Shown in pieces: positions 33,957 to 44,848 of a stretch of 64,000 nt of DNA (position 1 is the stretch's first letter; each line of letters begins with the position of its first letter). The stretch lies in assembly GCA_018873225.1 (NCBI GenBank), contig JAEILZ010000008.1:3038001-3102000 (forward strand), in the 5' to 3' direction. Both the position numbers and the translations under genes were made by a program. Source of the DNA: [Phialemoniopsis] sp. UDSM-2020 (taxonomy: Eukaryota > Ascomycota > Sordariomycetes > Thyridiales > Thyridiaceae). The notes beneath the pieces were generated by a model that saw only the letters and a program-made list of their open reading frames with translations, searched no databases and was not told the DNA's origin.

Positions 33957-34537
33957 GAGTCCGAAGGTCCCATCGGTAAAGAAGGGCAGAAGAAGACACA
34001 AGGACCAGGACCCTTTTTATATCATCACATGTAAAGTTCGCCGACCCCTAACCGCAATGGCATAAGCTCCACCCCACTCCGGTGCCCGAAATGACGAGCG
34101 CGGCGTCAAAAAGATGTGGGACGGGGCTCGAGTGCGAGGTCATCTCGGACCCGACCCCACACCTCGCTCTCTTCTATGATGAGCTGTTTTTGGTTATTGC
34201 CCTGCGCGAAACACAAGTGCAAAAGAAGCAACGCGGGCTCGGTGCTACGGGTTACCCAATCCGGCACCGGAGCGCCGTTATTGGCGGTCCAGCCCATGCC
34301 CACGCCGCTTACCTGCACACGCCTCAGCCCTAGTCTTGGCGCCGTTCTCCATGGGGCAGCTTTCACGAGCGAAGCAGACGCGGGACTTGATCCGGAGCTA
34401 GGTATAGATAAAAGCCGCCGGCGTGTTCTCCCCCCCTTGTTCCAGCGGTGCGTAGTGAATTTTGGGGGCTCAAACCTTATATAAAAGACTGGGTCTTGGC
34501 ACTCCCGATCCGTGCCCATTCGTGTTTTGTTCGCAGC
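33957..34537. promoter_or_regulatory. promoter region of the second cupin, with TATA-like element
   Basis: 581 bases between regulator 2 and the second cupin. TATATAAAAG at 34479-34488 lies 50 bases before the proposed ATG and is a good TATA box candidate. No gene is supported. Confidence 0.5.
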
Positions 34538-35227
34538 ATGCCCAGAGCCGGCTCCAGCAGGGACACCAAGTCACAACAGACCACCGCCACCAACAAGGAC
34601 TCGTCATCGACCTCCTCGAACCCGCAACAGCAACAGCAGACCAACTGGGAGCCATACCTGCGACACACATCCGCCCTCGGCATCCTCAAGCCCAACGTCG
34701 TCTTCGACGTCTTCAAGATGGCCGGCGACAACCGCCTGCCGAACCCGCGCGTCGTGCGCACCGCCCACGCCGACGACGGCACCTCCGTCTTCGCCTCCGA
34801 CGAGCTCGTCACACCCTTCCATCCCTTCGGCCCAGACGGCTCCGGCTTCTCCGTGCTCGACGTCCGCGCCTCCGTGCCGGTCAGCAACACCGACACACAA
34901 GCGCCCGCGGGAGGACAACTGCCGCGCTGCCCGCCCGCCGGCGTCAACTTTGTCATCTCGGACATCCCGCCGTCGCACAGCGCGCCGATGCACCGCACGC
35001 TGAGCCTCGACTACGCGGCGGTCCTGGCGGGCGAGATCGTGCTGCGCCTGGACGGCGGGGAGGAGAAGACGGTGCGGGCTGGGGAGCTGATTGTGCAGCA
35101 GGGGGTCAACCACGAGTGGATCAACCGCGGGGAGGAGACGTGTCGGATATTGTTTGTCATGGTTGGGGCAGAGAAGGTCACGCTGTCAGATGGGAGGACG
35201 TTGGAAGAGACGGTGTTTAAAAGGTGA
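34538..35227 (+). CDS. cupin-domain protein
   Basis: Single exon, 229 residues from the ATG at 34538; an upstream in-frame extension is open but precedes the TATA-like element's expected start site. The first 35 residues are Ser/Thr/Gln-rich and probably disordered. After GILKPNVVFDVFKMAG, a conserved cupin barrel is read: PPSHSAPMHRTLSLDYAAVLAGE (motif 1 region) and AGELIVQQGVNHEWINRGEE (motif 2). The His of APMHRT and of VNHEW are candidate metal ligands. Its length and single barrel exclude gentisate dioxygenase. Fungal relatives occur beside aromatic-catabolic and redox genes, but their reaction is unknown. It converges with the third MFS gene. Confidence 0.83.
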   Translation: MPRAGSSRDTKSQQTTATNKDSSSTSSNPQQQQQTNWEPYLRHTSALGILKPNVVFDVFKMAGDNRLPNPRVVRTAHADDGTSVFASDELVTPFHPFGPDGSGFSVLDVRASVPVSNTDTQAPAGGQLPRCPPAGVNFVISDIPPSHSAPMHRTLSLDYAAVLAGEIVLRLDGGEEKTVRAGELIVQQGVNHEWINRGEETCRILFVMVGAEKVTLSDGRTLEETVFKR

Positions 35228-35439
35228 CGTTGATGTCAAGTCTGGATCGAGGTCTGTGTAATATTTGCAAAAGAAGTCGTTAATTCCATCTACCACAGTT
35301 TATGTTGACAGCTCAAATCTCCGACATTCAAATCATCGTAACCCAAGCACTGACTACATTGTCACTCACTCATCGATGTCTGCCCCTCCCAAAGATACCG
35401 ACTCTCCATCTGTTCAAGATATTCCCACTCGCCCGTCCA

Positions 35440-37165
35440 TCACGCGGCCGCTCTGCCCCGAGTCTCGTACGGAAGAAGCAAGAACAGGATACCCGCCAGA
35501 GCAAAGAGCGAAGCCGAGATCCAAATGGGAATGCTCGTGTCCAAACCGACATACGCACCGATCAGCGTGGCCGACAACCCCGCAAGCCGGTTAAACAACA
35601 TCACCAGTCCATTACCAGTGCCCCGCACCGGAGCCGGGAACAGCTCGGGTGTGTAGCTGTACAGCAGACCATACACCAGGTTCTGGAAGAAGGCGACTGC
35701 GCACGTGAAGCCGAGCACAGCGGCAGGCGTCTTGGCCTGTGTGAAGAGGAACAGAAAGGCTCCCGTGCAGAGGCAGGCGAAGCAGCCCGTGCCTTTGCGA
35801 CCTAGGCGCCGCATGTTGACAGTGAAGCCACCGAGGATCGAGGCCGGGATGCCACAGAGGAACTGGATCGTCAAATTGCGGTACGTCGTGTTCATATCGC
35901 TGGTGCCAGTCTGCACGCCGCGGTTCTGCAGATAGATAGGCAGGAAGTTGTTGTAGAGCGGGAAGCCCATGCCGATGGCGAGCCAGAGGAAGAGCACCAT
36001 CGAGGTCGAGATGGCCATGCGCGGCGTCGAGAACAGGGCGAGCAACTTGGCTGGGGCAAAGTTCTCGAGGGCGCGGCGCAGAGTCCGCTGGTTGGTCGTT
36101 TCGGCGGCAGGGGTGCTTTCCTCCGCGTTGGACCGGAGCAAGCTGTCGTCGATGGCTTGGAAGTGCTCCAGTGTGAGCCAGCTTGTCTTTCCATCGCGGG
36201 CTGCGACTTTGTGTATGACATCGACTGCTGCGGCGTCTCGACCACGACCGAGGAGGTACTTGGGAGTTTCGTAGATGCGGAAGAAGAATCGGAGGAGGAA
36301 GAGTATCGTGGTCAAGCCGCCCAGAAACCAAAACGTGTATCGCCATCCGAGGTTCGAGTGGAATGTACACTGCTCAACGGGTGAGCCGGTCGGGCAGCTG
36401 AAGTTTGCGATGAAAGCCCTGGCATAGGTCAGCTCCTTGGCTTCCATATATCAACATATGAGGGGATGTCTTACCATGCTACCAGAGCTGAGACTACCTG
36501 TCCAAGAGACCAAAACGCGGATTGCATGACCAGAACATTCTGGTGAGTCGCGGGGACAAACTCGAGGAAGATGGCGCTGTCGACAGGCTGATTTCCACCA
36601 GTGCCGATGCCGATGAAGGCACTGAGGATCGCAATGCCAGCAAAGGTCGGTGCACCGGCCCCGATGAGACCGGACATGGCGGTGATCAGGAGCGTCACGT
36701 TGAAGGCAAGCCGGCGCCCGATGAAGTCGGCAGTCATGGGCCAGACCGATGCACCGATAACGAGCCCGGCATATTTGGCGACAGAAAGGAAGGCGATCCG
36801 TTGTACGCCAAACTCCAGCTTCACGGGCGGTTGGATGTTGGTGACGGCTTGCATCCACAACTGGCTCAAACTGTTGGTGAAACGAGGCTTGACAGAGAAA
36901 TGGTGGCGGGTGCACTTACGTTGTCTATAAACCAACCAAAGCCCGTGGTGATGAATATCTTCCACTGGAAAGGCCCCATGCCGATATCGATGAGTGCTTC
37001 GTTGAGGATGGAGATCTTGGCCTCGTAGGCAGCATCAGTGCCAGGTGGCACTTGAGTGGTGTCGATGCCATGCGTGTCGGCATGCCCTGCCGCAGCCTTC
37101 AGGTCGCCTTCAATGATGCTGCCCTCTCGAGCCGGGGCAGCTTCGACGATCTTATCTTGTGCCAT
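35440..37165 (-). CDS. MFS transporter (sugar-porter/SV2-like group)
   Basis: Three exons (37165-36920, 36860-36475, 36418-35440) close to 536 residues. The N-terminal block IDIGMGPFQWKIFITTGFGW runs into FIDNLWMQAVTNIQPPV across intron 1, then DFIGRRLAFNVTLLITAMSG, GTGGNQPVDSAIFLEFVPA, ETPKYLLGRGRD and FPAPVRGTGNGLVMLFNRLAG are family motifs in order. About twelve membrane segments are expected. It is the same subfamily as the transporter at 11.8-13.7 kb, and marks the right edge of the cluster. Substrate is likely an organic acid or aromatic (inference). Confidence 0.92.
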
Positions 37166-37790
37166 GTTGTAGTCTGAGTTACGTCAAGGATGGGAGGTTC
37201 TGAAAGAAAGGCAGGCAAGATTGCGCGGGTCTCCGAGTGTCCTCTCAGACTCCAGGTCGAAGTCATTATTGAAGGAACTGCCATGCTATTTGAATAAGAC
37301 CCATCAAGCCCTTCCCCAGATACGCTTGTCAGCTTCGATCCTCCATCGCCATGGTCTTATCCCGTGAATGCAACAACGCCAGTGCTATCCCGCATAAGTG
37401 ACGATCGGCTTACAGGGGTGGGAGGCCTGTTTTCCCCACAAAGAGGAGGGGAAATGGGCACTAACAATCCCGGCTTCAGGTCTGACTGCCAAGAAGCGTG
37501 TGGAGCCGTGCTCGCCAGGCAGGTCAAGGCGAAACTAGGTCTTCGACTTCTTATCTCTCTCGACACACCTCGGATGCTGATCCTTGCTCACTAACTGACT
37601 AGTCTCTCATTCACCCCTATCGTTCTTGGAATGCAGATAGAGATACCACCCGGCAATTGAATGATGAAACCACACCGAGCCTAATTACGAAGTAGGACGC
37701 GCTTTCAAGCGGTGTACCGGTGGGACCGATCTCCAGCTTCGCGGCTGGTGCCCGAGATTCGTCTCCGAGCTGGAATCTATCACATCCCGA
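37166..37790. other. boundary spacer between the catabolic cluster and the F-box array
   Basis: 625 bases between outward-read genes. No supported gene, repeat or dyad is visible. It separates two regions of quite different gene content. Confidence 0.5.
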
Positions 37791-38720
37791 ATGCCGCTGC
37801 TACACCTTCCCGTCGAGCTCCAGCTCCGCATCCTGGGTGACTTGGGCTCGATATTCTTTCGTCAAGACACGCGCCGCCTCACTGTCTCGAGGCAATGGTA
37901 CGCAATCGCCATTCAGGTCGTGACCCGGGATCTCTGCTTGACCATCGATTCTCTCACCAAGTTGACGGCAAACAAGGCAGCCCTCGCACGGTGCCGATGC
38001 CATACACGTACAGTCCGGGTCTTGCTCGCAGACTTCGAAAGCCTGTTAACGAACCCACCAAATAGCACAAGCGCTTTGACTGAACACCTAAACACAACAT
38101 TGCCGAGGCTAGCCGCGACATTGCAACAATGCCCGGCTTTATGGTCGCTCGATCTCAAAGCCCTACCTTGCGAGGTGATGTACCAAGGATCAAAGGCCAG
38201 GCCACGGTACCTGATGCCCATGGCGCTGACAGAGCTCCTATCGAACCCACATTTGACCAGCCTGCAGCTCGACATCGCCGGAGCATAGAACCGGAGACAG
38301 TTCGACCCTGCTACACACCTTTGTACTCTGATCAATCGTCTATTGCCATCCTTGTGGCGCCTCCATTGCCGCATGGAGTGCATTTGCGAAGATCTCCTGG
38401 ATCTATCTCACCACGAGAAGCCCCTCCCTCTGCAGGAAGTCATCATTCATCTCAGCCTTACCGACCTCACCAGCTCATGGACACTACGGCGGTTTCCAAG
38501 ACGATGTCGACAGGACCGGCCGCATAGCGCCCCTGAGCTCAGGGAGGGCATCGAGAAACAGGCTGCGGAACTTTCGTTGCATCTACGCAATCCCCGCCTG
38601 GTCAGGATCGTCTCACACAAATCACCGCACCTGAGGCTGCAAGCTTTTGATGCCGTGCCGGTACGGCGTGTATGGATCGAGAAAGACTCGGCGTGGGATG
38701 CTGAGGGCGAGAAGATGTAG
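37791..38720 (+). pseudogene. F-box-like paralogue 1, interrupted by one in-frame TAG
   Basis: The frame begins MPLLHLPVELQLRILGDLGS, an F-box-like start shared with the five following genes, and runs 165 codons to a TAG at 38286-38288. The same frame then continues open to 38720 and carries the family's later motifs: HLCTLINRLLPSLWRLHCR, LRNPRLVRIVS and DSAWDAEG. An intron removing the TAG would have to delete the conserved LLSNPHLTSL segment, so a nonsense mutation is the simpler reading. If only the first part is made, the product is a 165-residue truncated F-box protein. The others in the array are 347-523 residues. A sequencing error at one base cannot be excluded. Confidence 0.75.
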
Positions 38721-39591
38721 GAGGCTGCTGGAAACCACGAGACGCATGCCTCCAACTCGCAACCCTGACCTCTGCCAGGGACAATCTTTCGAATTCAGCT
38801 GGCAAACCGTCTCTTTTCGAATTCATCAAGGATACAATCAGCCAGTACTGTATATGATAGCCAAGTAGAACCAAGAGATCAGTAGAACGACTCTGAGTAT
38901 CACAATGAAGTATCTGTTCTCGTTTTGATCTTCGATGATTGACTGGTTCATTCCAGTCTTCCCATATACCAGCACCAGCTGTTCCTAAGTTGCATCAACT
39001 CTGAATCTCAGGACTATGACTACTGAACACTGGTGAATTGCCCGGCGTAGAAATGGAACTCGTGACAAGATGGCAAAGCAGTGACTTACTAATGTGATCC
39101 CTTGAAGGCTTTGTTCAAAGCATTCACTGATCGGGTTTGCAAATGACAAGAGTACAATCAATGACATTAGAGTAAGACATAGGTTAACAAAGCCAGTCAA
39201 ACGATTTGTTACAGTAACCATACAAATCTACTACCTGACTACTCCCACAGTGTTCCTGTTCCTGATCCAAAACAGAGCTTTAAAACCTTTCTCCACCAAT
39301 ATTGAACACATGGCAAACTTCAACTACATTTATATATATCGAGTTCTTGCTCATATGCGGTGGTAAGAAGCTTCCATGATGGCGAGCCAGCAGATGAGAG
39401 GCGAATGCTCTGTGTCTCTCATTCACTCGAATCCTGCGTTGTGAAAGGGTCAATGCGCATCTGCGTTGCGAATAAATAAAAGCAGTCCCATCTCTTCTCA
39501 CTTAGTTGCCACCAAATTTTCCTCTTCACACATCACACCCGGACTGACTTTCTGTCTCCGTCATCTTCCCACCACCAGATTTGTCGCCAAG
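38721..39591. other. spacer within the F-box array
   Basis: No gene is supported. It is the AT-richer of the array spacers and should contain the promoter of paralogue 2. Confidence 0.45.
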
Positions 39592-40689
39592 ATGCCTCTT
39601 TTCATCCTTCCGACTGAGCTCTTGTTGCTCATCTTCTCCTTTCTTGGCTCACAGTTCTTTAGCCACAACCTACAATACCTGACCATCTCCAAGCGATGGT
39701 GTGAAGTCGCACTGGAAATACTCCACCAGAACATCTCAGTGGACAAGCGCTCACTTGCGTTTCTGCTCGGGAGCTCTTTGGCAGTTGAGCGTATGCAGCG
39801 CAATCTCCAGTCCCTCGAGATACGTCAAGTCTTCGACCTTATCGAGTTACCAAAGCGACTACATCTCTACCCTGGGATCCAACTTCCAACACTAGTCCGA
39901 CCGCCACCACTCCAGGAGGTCTCAGCCTCGTCTTCGAATTTGGCTACAATTGTGAAGCATATCCAAACTCTCAGAGCACTCAGCTTCCTCGCCAAGCCCC
40001 TATGCGAGATGAATACCATAAAGACGCTTCTGTCCAACTCTCATCTGACAGAGTTGGTCATCGATTGTGGAAGTGAACTTGGAGGAGACCGAAAATTCAA
40101 AGAGGAACAGTGCAACTACCACATCTGTTGCCATATCAACGGGCTTTTCCCGAGTCTACGAAAGCTTCACTGCCGCCTGGGACATATCTGCCTAGCCCTG
40201 ATGGACCTCCGCAGGTATGACCAGCTACCTCTACTTGAAGAACTGGTCATCAACATCCGCAGCGTCGAAATGAGTCTAGTATGGCCGCATCTCGAAAACG
40301 TCCCTTACTGTGGCCACGACGAGGAAGGTGTACTTCTACGAGAATGGGAAGATCTTCTGGGAGAGCAGTGGGACTTCGTCCCCTCTCTGCATGATCTTCT
40401 CAGGAAACAAATGAGACTCATGGCACCACGGATGCCCAACACACACATGCTGAGAATCATCTACTACACCGACTCATGCAATCCCGGCATGTACGACGTC
40501 TTGAACGGCAGGCGGGAGGCTTTGAAGAACGATGTACCGTGGAATGCCCCCAGTGAGGCCAGGACCTGGGAGTTGGAGGAAGTGGATGACATCACTGACA
40601 CTGAGAGCGACGAGGTAATCGGCGAGCCAGTGGACGAGGCCGAGGACGAGGGGGCCAGTGAGATTGATGTTGTTTCTGACGAGCAATGA
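39592..40689 (+). CDS. F-box-like protein, array paralogue 2
   Basis: Intronless, 365 residues from the ATG at 39592 (context GCCAAGATG, repeated at other copies); the frame is open 42 codons further upstream. N-terminal MPLFILPTELLLLIFSFLGS followed by FFSHNLQYLTISKRWCEVA matches the F-box-like fold. The middle has the array signature with a conserved Cys and PSLRKLHCR; later comes MPNTHMLRIIYY and VPWNAP. The C-terminal 30 residues are acidic (for example EPVDEAEDEG). F-box proteins link substrates to SCF ubiquitin ligases through Skp1; Skp1 binding is not demonstrated here. The target is unknown. Confidence 0.82.
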   Translation: MPLFILPTELLLLIFSFLGSQFFSHNLQYLTISKRWCEVALEILHQNISVDKRSLAFLLGSSLAVERMQRNLQSLEIRQVFDLIELPKRLHLYPGIQLPTLVRPPPLQEVSASSSNLATIVKHIQTLRALSFLAKPLCEMNTIKTLLSNSHLTELVIDCGSELGGDRKFKEEQCNYHICCHINGLFPSLRKLHCRLGHICLALMDLRRYDQLPLLEELVINIRSVEMSLVWPHLENVPYCGHDEEGVLLREWEDLLGEQWDFVPSLHDLLRKQMRLMAPRMPNTHMLRIIYYTDSCNPGMYDVLNGRREALKNDVPWNAPSEARTWELEEVDDITDTESDEVIGEPVDEAEDEGASEIDVVSDEQ

Positions 40690-41307
40690 TGGCCTGGCCT
40701 AGGGGATTACATGGATGGGAAAATGTCTTTTGAGGTTACCACTACATGATACGGGTGGTGTTCAGCTATGGCGTAGCGCTGTTGGGCCAGTAGGAGTTGT
40801 AGTCTAGACTAGCCTGTTGTGATCCTTACGTAGCACAGCAGATCTGAATCTTTTATCGCAATCAGATATCGTGCTCCGATTGAATTTCTGAGTCCGTGCT
40901 TGCACCCTCTAGGGCTGCCACGGGCGCTTTGCCCATCAGAGGGCTTTGCGCGCCCATTGCTTTTCTCTGGGTGTCCATTTGTGTCCAGAGAGCACTGGAG
41001 GTCTTTGTCCACCTGCATTCACCACAAACTCTCAAACAAAGTGCAAACAAGTGTGACGCTCTCATCATTTCTTTGTCACCTTTGACCCCACAAACATCTC
41101 ACAATCAATTTGAAAGCTTCTTGAGATTAAGGTACCACCATCACCTCTTCCATACAAAACTCTGGTCTTCCTCACTTACATAATCTCCAGGTCCGAGATC
41201 AGCATCGGCATCAGCCCTATCATCTATTCCAATTAATCGCTACTGCCCACAAACTGCTCGTTTCTCAAGACCGCTCCCAGACACATCATTCCCTAGCCAT
41301 CGTCAAA
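40690..41307. other. spacer within the F-box array
   Basis: No gene is supported; a pyrimidine-rich leader precedes paralogue 3. Confidence 0.45.
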
Positions 41308-42396
41308 ATGGGCAACGTAGAGAAGTTGAAACTTCTCGACCTTCCATCCGAGGTGCTGCTCAACATCTTGGACTTTGTCGGCCCAAAATACTTCCTGGGA
41401 TATCTCAGCCGCCTGACCATTGCCAAGAAATGGTACGACTCTGCGAGTGAGAGCCTGTATCGGTATATCGACCTGAATCTCTGGAAGATGCTTCAACTCG
41501 CCCGAAGCAAAGTTGCCCTGGAGAATGTTAAGACCAAAATGCGATCCATTTGCCTCAAGCTCGACGACTATGTGGCGCTGAATATGATCGACAATGAGAT
41601 GGGTTCGGTTGAGGATCTCCAGTCCTCATTTCTTCGGCTCGCCCTCACGATGCGTGACTGTTCCAGCCTAAGGCGTCTCGAGGTCAAAGCAAACGACTCC
41701 AATCCCTTTGAACGACTTCAGTTCACCCCGTATCTTGGGCCGCAGGCGCTGCCCTATCTCGTTTTGGCCCCAGGTCTGACCAGTCTAGACATTGACTTCA
41801 CTGACCAATCCCCGAACTTTCAAAACCCCACTGGATTGGTTAGACCTGGCAAGTACCATGTCTGTGTTATGGTCAATGCCATTCTCCCTAACCTGCGACA
41901 TCTACGCTATCGCACGCCATCTCTCTGCCCAGCTCTGCTGAACGTGGAGCATTACGAGGAGCTGCCCCGTCTTGAGGAAGTCATCATCTATGTGTTTCGT
42001 CAGGGATACAGCAGCCGTGAGCTTCCCATGGAGCACAATTCCATGAAGTGCAGACATGTCCTCGGAGAATCGGCTCCCCAGGACTGGCCAAAGAGCCTCG
42101 AGAGACTGGGCGCGGAATGCGTCCGCCGCATGCCCAATGCTCGCGTCTTCAAGATCGCCTCGTGGTGCAATAAACGTCAGGAGGCTCGCGTCTACGATGC
42201 TCTTGAGGACAAGGCCTTCAGAACGCGCGTCACACGTTTTGATCCCAATGACTCTGATGACTCTGATGAGTCTGATGATGGTGACATGTGGCAGGAACTC
42301 ATGGGCAAGATCGACTTGGACTCAACTGATCTAGAGGAATGGGACACGAACAGTTCGGAGGACGATGGAGAGGACGATGGAGAGGATGACGACTAG
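41308..42396 (+). CDS. F-box-like protein, array paralogue 3
   Basis: Intronless, 362 residues from the ATG at 41308 (context GTCAAAATGG). F-box-like start LLDLPSEVLLNILDFVGPKY, then LSRLTIAKKWYDSASESLYR. The shared middle motif reads YHVCVMVNAILPNLRHLRYR with a following Cys, and RRMPNARVFKIASW comes later. The last 60 residues are dominated by Asp, Glu and Ser, with a DDSDDSDESDDGD run and a tandem EDDG end. No signal or membrane segment. Function beyond an F-box-like adaptor is unknown. Confidence 0.83.
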   Translation: MGNVEKLKLLDLPSEVLLNILDFVGPKYFLGYLSRLTIAKKWYDSASESLYRYIDLNLWKMLQLARSKVALENVKTKMRSICLKLDDYVALNMIDNEMGSVEDLQSSFLRLALTMRDCSSLRRLEVKANDSNPFERLQFTPYLGPQALPYLVLAPGLTSLDIDFTDQSPNFQNPTGLVRPGKYHVCVMVNAILPNLRHLRYRTPSLCPALLNVEHYEELPRLEEVIIYVFRQGYSSRELPMEHNSMKCRHVLGESAPQDWPKSLERLGAECVRRMPNARVFKIASWCNKRQEARVYDALEDKAFRTRVTRFDPNDSDDSDESDDGDMWQELMGKIDLDSTDLEEWDTNSSEDDGEDDGEDDD

Positions 42397-43031
42397 ACAT
42401 GATGGACAATGAGAGGGACCAGGTCATGGATATGCGAACCAGGGAGAGGGTAGTGTCAACCTAGTTGACAGACATGCTGCGACCTTAGCCCGGCTGTTGA
42501 TATTTCAATGCGTTTCAGCTCTGGCATTGAGCTTTGACGTCGGCTCTATGCAAGCCAGATACTGTATTGCTTAATTAGCTAGCCTAAGCTTCATTGAAAA
42601 TCCATCCATACCGTCGCAATCTTGATCCATTCACGCTGGCTGTTGATGGGCTTTGTGGTCCAACCTGGCCACTGTCAAGGACATGCCGCTTTGTTCTCGA
42701 ATCTGATTCACTAGATCAGTAGGCATGTTTGTTTGCATAGTGAGATTGCATTTCGTTTGGGAGTGACTCAACTAGTGTGGCTTCAGTGACTGATCCCTCG
42801 CGAGGCCTTTGTTGTTTCTGGTCTCCCAAAGATCGAACCTAACCATCTGCAAATCTTTATCCCTTTTCATGTTCCCACCGTCTCGATAAGAATTGCCTTG
42901 GCCACCGTTACTCCATCTCACTTCCCTCGTTTCCTATTAAACAACCTGGACTCGATTTGCGTCCCCTTCCCATCCGACCTCTGCACATTTCTCTTCAGGA
43001 CAGGCAAAAGCCGGTTCATGGCCTCGCCAAG
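42397..43031. other. spacer within the F-box array
   Basis: No gene is supported; contains the promoter and pyrimidine-rich leader of paralogue 4. Confidence 0.45.
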
Positions 43032-44075
43032 ATGGGCCTTCTCGACTTCCCCGCAGAGATTCTGCTCCTTGCCTTCTCGTTTGTAGGCCCAGACTACTTC
43101 CGCAACGACCTCCGCCGCCTTACGGTACACTCAAAGTGGTGTGATGCTGCTGTCGAAACGCTTTATCGATATCTCAACCTAGAGCTTGAGACCCTGCCAA
43201 GCCTCATGCAGGATACATTGGCCCTAATGCGAGCCAAGTCCAAAGTGCGCGCACTCAAAGTCTACTTTGATGTGACAAGTTCCAAGCCGTCGAGTTCTAC
43301 TCCCTCGCAGCAGCTTATCAACTCATCAGTTGAGAAACTGGTAGCCACCATGCAAAACAGCCGCAGCCTGGAATGTCTGGATCTTCGTCTGTGGGACGCG
43401 CGAAACGAATCGACGCCGTCCCTTGATCTGGAATTGATACTCCCCATCTTTTCGGCTCCAAACTTGACAAGCCTTGTTATAGATCAGTCTAACGACCATT
43501 CGATCAAGACCCTCATCGCCGAAGAGCGAGCCAAGCCGGGCAAGCATCTCTGTCATGCGATCAGCGCACTCCTCCCGAAGCTTCGAATACTGCACTACCG
43601 GGCCTCCTTTGTCTGCCCAGAGCTGTTTGCTGTGGATGAGACTGCACAGCTATCTTCACTGCAGGAGCTTGTTATCGCAGTCCATCGGCCGTATCCGGAT
43701 AGTTTGCACACAGACGAGCAGAATTCCCTGAGGTGCATGCAGTTTGGTACGCAGCCTGCTTCAGATGACTGGCCAGAAGCGCTTGAGAGGTCGGCTCGAC
43801 AATTTGCCCCGCGTATACCCAATGCACGCATCTTCACGATTATCTCCTTCCCACTGGATCACCACGCATGGTTCTCAATTTATGACGAGTTCCGTGCCTA
43901 CGATGCTCTAAGCGGAGAGCATTCTCTGGTGTACGACGAAGAACTACCTTGGAATACACGATGCGAGAGGATCGATCCGTCGGATGACGATATGGAAGAC
44001 GAGATAGAGGATGACACAGGAGACGCCCGGGGAGATGAGGATGAAATGCACGATGGTACAGAAGAGAACATGTAG
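43032..44075 (+). CDS. F-box-like protein, array paralogue 4
   Basis: Intronless, 347 residues from the ATG at 43032 (GCCAAGATGG); the frame is open 25 codons upstream. It begins MGLLDFPAEILLLAFSFVGP and DYFRNDLRRLTVHSKWCDAA. The middle motif is HLCHAISALLPKLRILHYR followed by SFVCPELF; APRIPNARIFTIISF and LPWNTR come later. The C-terminal 40 residues are acidic. Of the array members it is closest in form to paralogue 5, judged by these motifs. Confidence 0.83.
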   Translation: MGLLDFPAEILLLAFSFVGPDYFRNDLRRLTVHSKWCDAAVETLYRYLNLELETLPSLMQDTLALMRAKSKVRALKVYFDVTSSKPSSSTPSQQLINSSVEKLVATMQNSRSLECLDLRLWDARNESTPSLDLELILPIFSAPNLTSLVIDQSNDHSIKTLIAEERAKPGKHLCHAISALLPKLRILHYRASFVCPELFAVDETAQLSSLQELVIAVHRPYPDSLHTDEQNSLRCMQFGTQPASDDWPEALERSARQFAPRIPNARIFTIISFPLDHHAWFSIYDEFRAYDALSGEHSLVYDEELPWNTRCERIDPSDDDMEDEIEDDTGDARGDEDEMHDGTEENM

Positions 44076-44848
44076 GGGCTTGCGTGGGCTACTGCGTAGA
44101 GGATACCGACGATAGCGCCAAAGAGGCCTTGGAATGGCAGACGAATCTCAGATGAGAGCTTTCACAATCTCGCCCGGTTCCTAGCACGACGCCCGGACAA
44201 CTCTACATCCAGAATCAGCCTCAGACAGGGAGGGCAGAGCTTTCGTCAACGCTAACAAACGGGCGGCGACATACCAGAGTTGAATACAGCTCTAGAAGGG
44301 AACGGTCGGCCTTCTAATGCGCTACCTGGTACTCCAGGTTTTGCACGAGAGCTGCAGCAGGTGTCTGGAAGGCCTACACAAGGGGGATCGAAAAGGAGGC
44401 TCAGCTTCAACTACCTACTCACCTTAGACGCATTCCTACTAGATTGGGCCTGATCTTCGAATTTCCCCGAATGTATTATTAGACAAGCTTTGAGGCCTAG
44501 CAACCCGAATGCGAGTAGCAACCTGTCCCATAGAAATTTCATTTGACTGCGCAGTGGACCGTGCTTTCCAGACAGGCGCCGTCAGACCTACAATCTGAAG
44601 GCTCTCATCCTCACCTCCTTGACCATCGTCTAGAATATCACAAACCCCCCAGATTCCCATCACCGTCTCAACACCACCTTCGCCAGCCCTGACGCCCTTT
44701 TCCGGAAACCTCGCCTGACTACTTCCGTTTACCTTTCCCAGGTCAGCGCCAGCACAATCAATAGAGATCACGATCTCTACTATACGTGATTCTCATCCGA
44801 CCTCTCCTACGACTCTACTCCACCTAGGGCGCCGGCTTCGCTGCTACG
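44076..44848. other. spacer within the F-box array
   Basis: 773 bases with no supported gene. No similarity to the other spacers is obvious by eye. Confidence 0.45.

Noticed and set aside
34538..35227. Second cupin as a gentisate or homogentisate dioxygenase
   Set aside because: The protein is only 229 residues with a single barrel, much shorter than those bicupin enzymes, and lacks their active-site pattern.
38208..38288. Intron that would remove the TAG in the first F-box copy
   Set aside because: The only fitting donor and acceptor would delete the conserved LLSNPHLTSL segment found in the neighbouring paralogue, so nonsense mutation is more likely.
42056..42334. Out-of-frame open stretch inside the third F-box copy
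   Set aside because: It overlaps a well-supported frame with family motifs and has no features of its own.
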